Below, piece by piece: positions 13,339 to 20,752 of a stretch of DNA of 35,488 nucleotides. A program made the position numbers and the translations under genes. The DNA is from Clostridia bacterium (GTDB taxonomy: Bacteria; Bacillota; Clostridia; Oscillospirales; Acutalibacteraceae), in NCBI GenBank assembly GCA_017434855.1, contig JAFRUA010000057.1, positions 1 through 35,488 of the forward strand. The letters run 5' to 3'. Under the pieces are notes generated by a model. The model searched no databases, was not told the origin of the DNA, and saw only the letters and a list, made by a program, of their open reading frames with translations. Within the stretch, counting starts at the first letter, position 1, and the number at the start of each line of letters is the position of its first letter.

Positions 13339-14994
13339 TTACAGTTTCACTTCGCCGCGCAGCACGCCGCCGATCAGCGCAAAGAACGCTTTGACCCAGT
13401 CGACGAACGCCTGCAGCCTGGTCTGGAACGTCGGTTCCGCCACCGGGCGCGTCATGAATTCCAGGTCCTCGCAGTGGTCCTCTGTCATCGGTTCCACGGT
13501 TTTGGCGGCGTAATCGTTGATGCGAAAACGCGCATAGCCGGAGTTTTCCACCGTGACGCCGGTGCCGTTCAAAAACAGCTCCGCCAAGGGCCAGCACGCC
13601 CGGTCAAAGTCGTCGTGGTGGACGTTCTTGATGACCCACGTTGTTTCGGGATACATGGCGGTGGACAGGTCCACCTGCCTGTCTGCGGAGATATAATCGC
13701 CATAGCCCGCTGCGATCCGCGCGTCAATGTACGTCTGCGGCAGCGTTTCGCCGACCTTTGCGCAGGTTGCGCCCAGCGAAGAATCCTTCAGGCTGGCGAG
13801 GCTGTCAGACAGCTCGTCGCTCCCGGCGAAGATCGGCATGTTGAGCAGACCGTACTTTGCGATGACGCCCATGTGGATGCCGTACTCGTCACGGAACCGC
13901 TGATAAAGCGCGGTGTGCTGCGACGTGACGTGTGCGCGGTAATACCGGATCTTTTCGATCAGGCCGGCATACTGCGCGCGTTTTTCGCCGCCTTCTTCGC
14001 CGAACATGACGTCCAGCGCCCGGTCAAAATCCTCCTCGGCCACAAAGGTCCAATAGATCGGCTGGGTGCCGTAGCCGACGGCGAGGAACAGCGCCGGGAT
14101 CAGCGCCTTATAGAGCCGGGCGGCCAGTGCGTCCATCCGGTTGCAGAAACGGTCCATGCGCCCGTCCTGCACCATCAGGTCCAGCGTGCGCTGCACGATC
14201 TCGTCCGCCAGCTCCGGCACGTCGATGCCGATGCCGAAGCCGATCTCTTTGCAGAAGGTGGCCTGCCCGTAGTACCGCTGGATGCCGGCGGGGTCAAAGT
14301 CGATCTGCCCGCTGAAGCCCTTGCTGATCATGGTGCAGCCGTTGCCCAGCGTTTCGCAGTACAGGGCATTCTTGACCAGCCCTTCGCTGCCGTACTTTTC
14401 AAGATAGGCGTTCATCACGCTGCCGCCGAGGCACCGCGACGTGAGCGATACCTGCTGTTTGCCGGTGGCCTGCAAAACGGTTTTGATGTATTCATGCAGA
14501 CGGTCGACATGCTCGTACGGGTCCAGCCGCCAGTCAAAGTGGAACATATAGGAAAAGTAGCCGTATTTCCCGTTCCTGATCTGATCGGTTTGGGCCTGTT
14601 TTTCGGATTGTGCCAGCACGGCGGGCGACACGCCGGTGCCGTATTTCGGGTCGCCGTTGCCGTCAAGGCTCGCCTTTTCAAACAGGGGAGAAATCTCGTC
14701 ATAGACCGCCTGCCCGTAGCGGTCCCATTTGTTGAACAGCAGCCCTTCAAACAGGAAGGGGCGCAGGATGTTGACGGCGGCTTCAACGATCTTTTCTTTG
14801 TCGGTGTCGCCCAGCTTGAGGTCGCCGACATCGGCATAGACCTCGTTGCCCTCGGCGTCATAGATGGGTTCCCCGTTGCCGCGCAGATAGATGATCGGGG
14901 TCGGCTCATCCGCCGGCGGTTCTTCGGCAAAGGCGGGGACTGCCAGTGTCAGCAGCAGCGCAAAAGCCAGAAGCAGGGAGGTGAGTTTTTTCAT
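13339..14994 (-). CDS. Secreted alpha/beta-hydrolase (lipase/LCAT-like) with Cys at the nucleophile position
   Basis: This 551-residue protein has a signal peptide (residues 1-23, cut after AFA) and is exported. FHFDWRLDP (151-159) followed by a helix and then VSLTSRCLGGSVMNAYLEKYG (182-202) has the layout of LCAT/lipase-type hydrolases, where the DWR stretch precedes the nucleophile elbow GHSxGG. Here the elbow reads SRCLGG, putting Cys188 where Ser is usual. VHHDDF (458-463) is a good candidate for the catalytic His region. The protein ends in an aromatic/hydrophobic helix (VDWVKAFFALIGGVLRGEVKL). The start follows AAGGATGAT. Assignment to the fold is from motif spacing only; the substrate is unknown, and it may be inactive or a thioesterase-like enzyme. 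Confidence 0.7.
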   Translation of the reverse strand: MKKLTSLLLAFALLLTLAVPAFAEEPPADEPTPIIYLRGNGEPIYDAEGNEVYADVGDLKLGDTDKEKIVEAAVNILRPFLFEGLLFNKWDRYGQAVYDEISPLFEKASLDGNGDPKYGTGVSPAVLAQSEKQAQTDQIRNGKYGYFSYMFHFDWRLDPYEHVDRLHEYIKTVLQATGKQQVSLTSRCLGGSVMNAYLEKYGSEGLVKNALYCETLGNGCTMISKGFSGQIDFDPAGIQRYYGQATFCKEIGFGIGIDVPELADEIVQRTLDLMVQDGRMDRFCNRMDALAARLYKALIPALFLAVGYGTQPIYWTFVAEEDFDRALDVMFGEEGGEKRAQYAGLIEKIRYYRAHVTSQHTALYQRFRDEYGIHMGVIAKYGLLNMPIFAGSDELSDSLASLKDSSLGATCAKVGETLPQTYIDARIAAGYGDYISADRQVDLSTAMYPETTWVIKNVHHDDFDRACWPLAELFLNGTGVTVENSGYARFRINDYAAKTVEPMTEDHCEDLEFMTRPVAEPTFQTRLQAFVDWVKAFFALIGGVLRGEVKL

Positions 14995-15028
14995 GGAGGA
15001 TCATCCTTTCTTTGGAATGGTCATTTAT

Positions 15029-15057
15029 AGCTTACCATAAAATCGGGATGAAATCAA
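15029..15057 (-). promoter_or_regulatory. Promoter for lipase-like gene
   Basis: On the minus strand TTGATT (15057-15052) and TAAGCT (15034-15029) have a 17-bp spacer, 35 bp before the start codon and just after the DUF4363 stop. Confidence 0.5.
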
Positions 15058-15061
15058 CCGG

Positions 15062-15439
15062 TCAAAAGACATTTTCCGCATTGACCTGCTGCTGGTCCAT
15101 GATGTTTTGCAGCACCGCGCGGCAGCGCTGGATCTGCTCCGCCGCCAGCATGGGGTACGCCGGCAGAAAGACCGCGATGCTGTGGATCAGGAATTCCAGC
15201 TCGTTGAACATGTTGTGGTCCAGGTACAAAAAAAACGGCAGCCCGCTGTCGTCCCAGGACCGCTCGCAGGATTCCACCTTGGTTTTTGCCCCTGCAAGGT
15301 CGCCGCGCTGCACGGCGTCCAAAGCGTCTGACAAATCATCATAGAGCGTGCCGGCGTTTTTGTTGATCGACACGGTGCTGACGGTGCAGATCGTGAGGAC
15401 CAGCGCGAACAAAATCAGGCAGAGGATGAACCGCCGCAT
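15062..15439 (-). CDS. DUF4363 family protein
   Basis: This 125-residue protein has an N-terminal membrane anchor (residues about 4-23, RRFILCLILFALVLTICTV) and an extracytoplasmic helical domain. The pattern LYDDLSDALDAVQRGDLAGAKTKVESCERSWDDSGLPFFLYLDHNMFNELEFLI matches DUF4363, a clostridial family of unknown role normally encoded next to a DUF421 gene. I start at ATG 15439 after AGGAGG. It overlaps the end of the upstream DUF421 gene by 25 bp, so translation is probably coupled and the two proteins likely act together in the membrane. Confidence 0.85.
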   Translation of the reverse strand: MRRFILCLILFALVLTICTVSTVSINKNAGTLYDDLSDALDAVQRGDLAGAKTKVESCERSWDDSGLPFFLYLDHNMFNELEFLIHSIAVFLPAYPMLAAEQIQRCRAVLQNIMDQQQVNAENVF

Positions 15440-16077
15440 GGCGAACCCTCCTTTTGGACGATGTTGGTGGTCCCATCCGCCGTGCAGGTCATGAGGAACA
15501 CGTCGCGCTCGGAAAGGCCGCGCTTTTGCAGCAGCCGGCGCAGGCTCTCTTTCGTGTGGCCGCAGGCGGCCAGGTCGCGCGTGATGATCCTGCCGTCGCA
15601 AACCACCAGATAGGGCAGGACGGCTTTGCCTTGCTGCGGAGTCTGCAGCACCGAAAGCTCGCCGTTGGTTTCCACATAGGCAAAGGCCACGTCGGAAAGA
15701 TCAAACACATCCTTGAGCCGCAGCGCCTCCATCACGTCGTCCACGCTGTAGCGAAGCTGCCGCAGTGCGTCCTGCTGCAGCTCGCCGTCCTTGACGATCA
15801 GCACGGAGTTGCCCTGCGTCAGCGTGCGGAACGGGCGAAATTTCAGCCCGAGGTGGGTCATCAGCAGCTCCAGCGCGGTGAGCAGAAAGATCAGCATCAG
15901 CGGCTGAAAGAGTGAAATCTGGGCGTTTTGCAGCGGCATGGTCGCAAGGTCCGACATCAGGATCGTGACCACCAGTTCAGCGGGCTGCAGCTCGCCGATC
16001 TGCCGCTTGCCCATCAGCCGCACGCCGACGATCACGACCAGATAAACAATCACGCCCCGGATGAGCAAAATGAACAT
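15415..16077 (-). CDS. DUF421 (YetF-like) membrane protein
   Basis: This 220-residue protein has three N-terminal membrane helices (residues about 1-85) with the family stretch VRLMGKRQIGELQPAELVVTILMSDLATMP, then a cytoplasmic domain with NSVLIVKDGELQQDALRQLRYSVDDVMEALRLKDVFDLSDVAFAYVETNGELSVL. This is the DUF421/YetF layout seen in Bacillota, sometimes linked to sporulation and membrane homeostasis; the molecular role is unknown. I take ATG at 16077 because AAAGGAGGCGGCGCC precedes it; an in-frame ATG at 16098 has no site. It is followed by the overlapping DUF4363 gene. Confidence 0.88.
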   Translation of the reverse strand: MFILLIRGVIVYLVVIVGVRLMGKRQIGELQPAELVVTILMSDLATMPLQNAQISLFQPLMLIFLLTALELLMTHLGLKFRPFRTLTQGNSVLIVKDGELQQDALRQLRYSVDDVMEALRLKDVFDLSDVAFAYVETNGELSVLQTPQQGKAVLPYLVVCDGRIITRDLAACGHTKESLRRLLQKRGLSERDVFLMTCTADGTTNIVQKEGSPCGGSSSA

Positions 16078-16137
16078 GGCGCCGCCTCCTTTATTCACAA
16101 GTATGGCGCGGGGCGGACATGGTTATGCAGCGCGCGC

Positions 16138-16167
16138 GGCACAAAAAAGCCGCCGAAACATGGCGCT
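16138..16167 (-). terminator. Probable terminator after rfbCD
   Basis: On the minus strand AGCGCC and GGC(G)GCT pair with one bulged G around ATGTTTC, followed by T5. It lies 25 bp after the rfbD stop and before the DUF421 gene. Confidence 0.45.
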
Positions 16168-16191
16168 CCGACGGGGTGGGTCATTGATTGT

Positions 16192-17043
16192 TCATTGCGT
16201 GCGTTCCGTCAGCGATCGGACGTATTCGGCAACTGCCTCCCGCCACGGTCGCAGGCGTTGGAATCCCGCATCGTCCAGACTACGTTTTGACAGCCGGGAG
16301 TTCAGCGGACGCTTTGCCTTTGCGCCGTACTGCGCCGTGGTGACCGGCAGCACGCGCACGTTTTTTCCAGCGAGGCGAAAGACTTCGCACGCCAGTTCAT
16401 ACCACGAGCACACGCCCTCGTTCGTCGCGTGATAGACGCCGAACGCGTCTGTGCCGATCATTTCACACAGCAGGGCGGCCAGGTCCCGCGCGTCGGTGGG
16501 GGAGCCGACCTGATCGGCGACGACCGAAAGCGTGTCGTGCGTTTCGCTCAGGCGCAGCATGGTCGCGATAAAATTTGTGTCTTTATTGCCGAAGACCCAG
16601 GACGTGCGCACGATGAAATGCCGGCTGCAGTGCTTGCGCACGGCGTCTTCGCCTTCGCTTTTGGATGCGCCGTAGACGCTCAGCGGGTGCTTTTCGTCGG
16701 TCGTTTCGTGGTACCGGTCGTCGTCGGTGCCGAAGACGTAATCCGTGCTGACATACAGCAGCTTGATGGTGTCGCCGCACCGGCGGGCCAGCGTTTCGGT
16801 TGCGTCGCGGTTGACGGCAAAGCACAGGGCAGGGTCGTCCTCCGCCTTGTCCACGGCGGTGTAGGCCGCGCAGTGAATGACGGCGTCAATGTCGGCGTGT
16901 GCGGCAAAGAACGCGGCAACGGCCTTTGCATCCGTGAGGTCAAGGTCGTCTTTGTCGATGCCGAGGACCGCTTTGTTTGTTTGCTTCAGCCGGGAACAGA
17001 CCTCGCCGCCGAGCTGTCCCTTTGCACCTGTGACCAAAATCAT
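16192..17043 (-). CDS. rfbD: dTDP-4-dehydrorhamnose reductase
   Basis: This 283-residue protein is an extended SDR that reduces dTDP-4-keto-L-rhamnose with NAD(P)H, the last step of dTDP-L-rhamnose synthesis. Visible are the cofactor loop GAKGQLG (6-12), VIHCAAYTAVDKAEDD (55-70), STDYVF (99-104) and YGASK (124-128) with the catalytic Tyr and Lys. The later RTSWVFG and DQVGSPTDARDLA stretches are typical of RfbD/RmlD. The start ATG at 17043 overlaps the stop of rfbC as ATGA, so the two are translationally coupled. Length is normal. Confidence 0.94.
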   Translation of the reverse strand: MILVTGAKGQLGGEVCSRLKQTNKAVLGIDKDDLDLTDAKAVAAFFAAHADIDAVIHCAAYTAVDKAEDDPALCFAVNRDATETLARRCGDTIKLLYVSTDYVFGTDDDRYHETTDEKHPLSVYGASKSEGEDAVRKHCSRHFIVRTSWVFGNKDTNFIATMLRLSETHDTLSVVADQVGSPTDARDLAALLCEMIGTDAFGVYHATNEGVCSWYELACEVFRLAGKNVRVLPVTTAQYGAKAKRPLNSRLSKRSLDDAGFQRLRPWREAVAEYVRSLTERTQ

Positions 17044-17603
17044 AGCTGTTCTCCGTAGACGAAGCGCACGTCGCTGTCCTGAAGCAGCGGGGCGCGGCGG
17101 TCTTTTTCCGAAAGGATGGGGTCGGTGACGCCCCACTGTACGCCGATGGCCGGGTCGTCATAGCGGATGGAACGGTCGCTCGCCGGATCGTAATAGGTGT
17201 CGACTTTATAGAGAACCTCCACATCGTCGGTCAGGGTCAGAAAGCCGTGGGCAAAGCCCTTCGGGATAAAGAGCATGTGCTTGTTTTCCGCACTCAGCTC
17301 GGCGCCGACCCAGTGCAGGTACGTCGGCGACCCCTGCCGCAGGTCGACCGCGACGTCAAGAATTGTGCCGCGCGTGCAGGTCAAAAGCTTGGTCTGTGCC
17401 GCTTTGCCGATCTGCACGTGCAGACCGCGCAGGGTGCCTTTCTTTGCGGAATAGGAACGGTTGTCCTGCACAAAGACGGTGTCGATGCCGAGAGCGGCCA
17501 GCGCCCTTTGGTTATAGCTTTCATAAAACCAGCCGCGCTGATCGCCGTATACGGCCGGCTGAATCAGCTTGACGTCCGCAATGGCGGTGGGCCTGAGTTC
17601 CAT
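17040..17603 (-). CDS. rfbC: dTDP-4-dehydrorhamnose 3,5-epimerase
   Basis: This 187-residue cupin epimerises dTDP-4-keto-6-deoxyglucose at C3 and C5 in the dTDP-L-rhamnose pathway. The active-site stretch RGLHVQ includes His62 and Lys72 lies nearby; IPKGFAHGFLTLTD (113-126) and YKVDTYYDP (132-140), with its catalytic Tyr, are family signatures. The start follows AAAGGAG. It forms a two-gene operon with rfbD; rfbA and rfbB, which supply its substrate, are not in the window. Confidence 0.94.
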   Translation of the reverse strand: MELRPTAIADVKLIQPAVYGDQRGWFYESYNQRALAALGIDTVFVQDNRSYSAKKGTLRGLHVQIGKAAQTKLLTCTRGTILDVAVDLRQGSPTYLHWVGAELSAENKHMLFIPKGFAHGFLTLTDDVEVLYKVDTYYDPASDRSIRYDDPAIGVQWGVTDPILSEKDRRAPLLQDSDVRFVYGEQL

Positions 17604-17637
17604 AGGTGGTCACTCCTTTGGGGTTCATTTCTCTTTT

Positions 17638-17666
17638 ATTATACCGTTCGCCGGCGGCTTCGTCAA
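17638..17666 (-). promoter_or_regulatory. Sigma-A promoter for rfbCD
   Basis: On the minus strand TTGACG (17666-17661) and TATAAT (17643-17638) have a 17-bp spacer, 35 bp before the rfbC start. Confidence 0.85.
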
Positions 17667-17694
17667 GCGCCCGCCGTTCTTTTTTCCGAAACGG

Positions 17695-17723
17695 TTGTTT
17701 TCTTTTTTGAAGTATGGTACAAT
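17695..17723 (+). promoter_or_regulatory. Sigma-A promoter for flavoprotein operon
   Basis: TTGTTT (17695-17700) and TACAAT (17718-17723) have a 17-bp spacer, 34 bp before the first flavoprotein start. It is divergent from the rfbCD promoter. Confidence 0.65.
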
Positions 17724-17757
17724 AAAAGGTAATGAACGAGGAAAGGGCGGTGACGCC

Positions 17758-18978
17758 ATGAAACGCGCTGCAATCATCGGCGGCGGCGCGGCGGGCCTGT
17801 GCTGCGCGGTCGCGCTTGCAAGGGGCGGCTTTGCGGTCACGCTGTTTGAGCAAAACGACCGCGTGGGGAAAAAGCTGCTTTCCACCGGCAACGGCCGCTG
17901 CAACCTGACCAATCTGAACGCTGCCCCGGGTTGTTATACGTCGCCGGACTTTGCTGCACCGGCCTTGACCCGGTACCCGCCGGAAAAGGTGCTTTCCTTT
18001 TTTGAATCGCTGTCACTTTTTACGCACGCCGACGCAGAGGGGCGGGTCTATCCGCTGTCCAACCAGGCATCGTCGGTGCTGGACGCTCTGCGGCTGGAGT
18101 GTACGCGGCTGGGCGTCCGCATCAAAACCGGCGTGACCGTGACCGATGTTTCGCCCGCGGGCGACGGCTGGCGCGTGGAGGGTGAACGGTTTGATTTTGC
18201 GGTGCTGGCCTGCGGCGGCAAGGCAGCGGTGAAAAGCTGCAACGGGCTTGACCTGCTGCGCAGCATCGGCATTCCGGTGACAACAACGGCGCCCGGCCTT
18301 GTAAAGCTGACGACGTCTGACCCGGCGGCAAAGCAGCTCAAGGGCGTGCGTGCCGCGGTTCGCCTGACGCTGCGCGATAAGAACACTGCACTTATGGCAG
18401 AAGAGGGCGAACTGCTTTTCGGCGACGGCGTTTTGAGCGGTATTGCGGCGATGAACCTGTCGTCCGCCGTGAATCGTGAAATGATGCATGGCAGAAAGAC
18501 CTTTTCTGTTGTTGCAGACTTTGTTCCGTCAATGGCAAAAGACGTTCTGCGCGCGCGGCTTGACGCCATCGTAAACAGCGCACAGCGCGAGACGGCGGAG
18601 CATCTGCTGTCGGGCTTTTTGCCCAGGGCGATCGGGCTGGTCCTTTTGAAAAAGGCCGGCGTCGCGGCAAACCGTGCCACGGCGTCGCTGACCGTGCGGG
18701 AGCTGGATGTGCTGACCAATCTGTGCAAGGGCTGCGTCTTTCCCGTCACGGGGACCAGATCGTACCCGGACGCGCAGGTGATGCTGGGCGGCGCGGACTG
18801 CACGGCGTTTGACAATGAAACGATGGAAGCAAACCGGCGCCGGCATTTCTTTTGCATCGGCGAGGTGCTGGACGTGGACGCGCCCTGCGGCGGGTTCAAT
18901 CTGCAGTGGGCGTTCGCGAGCGCGCTGCTTTGCGCCGACGCGATTGTGAAGGAGGTGCGCCATGCTTCGCATCAGTGA
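17758..18978 (+). CDS. HI0933/YhiN-type FAD-dependent oxidoreductase
   Basis: This 406-residue flavoprotein has the dinucleotide-binding loop GGGAAGL (8-14), then EQNDRVGKKLLSTGNGRCNLTN, the hallmark of the HI0933 (YhiN) family. The C-terminal region has VFPVTGTRSYPDAQVMLGG and EVLDVDAPCGGFNLQWAFASA, where the FAD is closed in. The family is widespread, and its reaction is not established. The start at 17758 follows AAAGGGCGG; the frame is open upstream but the promoter lies in it. Its last 17 bp overlap the next flavoprotein gene, so the two are cotranscribed. Confidence 0.9.
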   Translation: MKRAAIIGGGAAGLCCAVALARGGFAVTLFEQNDRVGKKLLSTGNGRCNLTNLNAAPGCYTSPDFAAPALTRYPPEKVLSFFESLSLFTHADAEGRVYPLSNQASSVLDALRLECTRLGVRIKTGVTVTDVSPAGDGWRVEGERFDFAVLACGGKAAVKSCNGLDLLRSIGIPVTTTAPGLVKLTTSDPAAKQLKGVRAAVRLTLRDKNTALMAEEGELLFGDGVLSGIAAMNLSSAVNREMMHGRKTFSVVADFVPSMAKDVLRARLDAIVNSAQRETAEHLLSGFLPRAIGLVLLKKAGVAANRATASLTVRELDVLTNLCKGCVFPVTGTRSYPDAQVMLGGADCTAFDNETMEANRRRHFFCIGEVLDVDAPCGGFNLQWAFASALLCADAIVKEVRHASHQ

Positions 18979-20575
18979 GCTGAAGCTGGGGCTGGACTGC
19001 GGCCGCGACGACCTGCTGCGTGCGGCGGCCGGGGCGCTGCACGTTCCGAAGGAACAGATCAAAACGCTGACGCTTGCCCGCCGGTCCGTTGACAGCCGCA
19101 AAAAAAATGACGTGCATTTCAGTTTTACGGTGGACGTGGAGATCGACGGCGACGAGGCGCAGCTTCTGCGTCGAATCGTATCGCCCAAAGTGACGCAGAC
19201 GCCGGTTGTGACTTATACACTGCCGGAAAACCGGCGTGTTTCATCGCTGCGGCCGGTGGTAATCGGCCTTGGCCCGGCCGGATTGTTTGCGGCCCTGACG
19301 CTGGCACGCAGCGGATTGCGCCCGCTGGTGTTTGAACGCGGGCGGGACGTGGACACCCGCACCGCCGATGTGCGGCGCTTTTTCAAAACGCGCGTGCTGG
19401 ACACGGAATCAAACGTCCAGTTCGGCGAGGGCGGGGCAGGGACGTTTTCGGACGGCAAGCTGACCACCGGCATCAAACACCCGTTCTGCAAACACGTATT
19501 TGCCGAATTTGTAAAGCACGGGGCGCCGGAGGAGATCCTCTGGTCCGGAACGCCGCACATCGGCACCGACAAACTGGTGCATGTGGTCAAGTCCATGCGC
19601 GAAGAGATCATTGTCCTGGGCGGCGAGGTTTCTTTCGGCGCGAAGCTGACGGAGCTGATCATCTATAACGAATCGGTGCAGGGGGTGCGCATCGAGTCAA
19701 ACGGCAGTGTCCGCGACTATGAAACCGACACGGTCATCCTTGCCATCGGGCATTCTGCGCGTGACACGGCGCAGATGCTTAAAAAGCAGGGCGTCATGCT
19801 GCAGCAAAAGCCGTTTTCCGTCGGCGCACGGATCGAGCATCCCCGCGACTTCATTGACAAAGCGCAGTACGGCGGCTTTGCCGGGCACCCGGCGCTGCCT
19901 GCGGCGGTGTATAAGCTGGCCTGCCACGGGGAACACGAACGCGGGGCCTATACCTTTTGCATGTGCCCGGGCGGCACGGTGATCTCTGCGGCCAGCGAGT
20001 CCGGCGGCGTGGTCACCAACGGCATGAGCCGCTTTGCCCGAGACGAAGAGAATTCCAACAGCGCGATTTTGGTCAACGTCTATCCCGAAGACTTTCCGTC
20101 CGCCGATCCGCTGGCGGGCTTTCAGCTGCAAAGGAAGATGGAGCAAACCGCCTTTGCGCTCGGCGGCGGCGACTATACCGCGCCGTGCCAGCTCGTCGGC
20201 GACTTCCTTTCCGGGGTACCGTCAAAGAAGCTCTCATTTGTGCGCCCGTCGTTCACCACGGGCGTCGTGCCGTCTGACATCCGGCTTGTGCTGCCGAAAA
20301 AGGTGACCGACACCATGGCGGCCGCGCTGGTGATGATGGACAAAAAGCTGCACGGCTTCGCGCTGCCGGACGCGGTGCTGACCGCGCCGGAAAGCCGCAG
20401 CTCGTCCCCGGTGCGCATCGTGCGCGACGATATCCTGCAGTCCAACATCCGGGGCCTGTATCCCTGCGGTGAGGGCGCGGGCTACGCCGGCGGCATTGTG
20501 TCGGCCGCCGTGGACGGCATCAAGTGCGCCCACGCGGTGCTGGAGGATGAAAGCGAGCTGAACCACCGCACCTGA
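18962..20575 (+). CDS. FAD-dependent dehydrogenase of the COG2509 type
   Basis: This 537-residue protein has an N-terminal helical/ferredoxin-like domain of about 95 residues (LRISELKLGLDCGRDDLL), then the FAD loop GLGPAGL (102-108), ERGRDVDTRTADVRRFF and NVQFGEGGAGTFSDGKLTT, a typical stretch of this family of uncharacterised FAD dehydrogenases. The C-terminal part ends in GLYPCGEGAGYAGGIVSAAVDGI, which closes the FAD site. The start ATG is preceded by AAGGAGGTGCGCC inside the preceding gene. The overlap with the HI0933-type gene suggests shared use, perhaps in a redox step, but no substrate is supported. Confidence 0.9.
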   Translation: MLRISELKLGLDCGRDDLLRAAAGALHVPKEQIKTLTLARRSVDSRKKNDVHFSFTVDVEIDGDEAQLLRRIVSPKVTQTPVVTYTLPENRRVSSLRPVVIGLGPAGLFAALTLARSGLRPLVFERGRDVDTRTADVRRFFKTRVLDTESNVQFGEGGAGTFSDGKLTTGIKHPFCKHVFAEFVKHGAPEEILWSGTPHIGTDKLVHVVKSMREEIIVLGGEVSFGAKLTELIIYNESVQGVRIESNGSVRDYETDTVILAIGHSARDTAQMLKKQGVMLQQKPFSVGARIEHPRDFIDKAQYGGFAGHPALPAAVYKLACHGEHERGAYTFCMCPGGTVISAASESGGVVTNGMSRFARDEENSNSAILVNVYPEDFPSADPLAGFQLQRKMEQTAFALGGGDYTAPCQLVGDFLSGVPSKKLSFVRPSFTTGVVPSDIRLVLPKKVTDTMAAALVMMDKKLHGFALPDAVLTAPESRSSSPVRIVRDDILQSNIRGLYPCGEGAGYAGGIVSAAVDGIKCAHAVLEDESELNHRT

Positions 20576-20654
20576 CGTCTTGGCAGATTTCACGATAAAT
20601 TTCTCTTCTGTAACAAATTTATGGAAATCCTGACGAAAAAGAATCCGGAAAAGA

Positions 20655-20683
20655 TTGACAAGCAGAAAAAAATGGTTTATTAT
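20655..20683 (+). promoter_or_regulatory. Sigma-A promoter for membrane pyrophosphatase
   Basis: Perfect TTGACA (20655-20660) and TATTAT (20678-20683) have a 17-bp spacer, about 70 bp before the start codon. Confidence 0.85.
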
Positions 20684-20752
20684 ATAAGAACATAGTAAGA
20701 GACTGATTTTGGCAAAACACTATGAAAAATCATTCTAAAGGGGAAATGTACT

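Noticed and set aside
13474-15030. 518-codon plus-strand frame opposite the lipase-like gene
   Set aside because: The minus-strand frame has a signal peptide, promoter and ribosome-binding site; the plus-strand frame has none of these.
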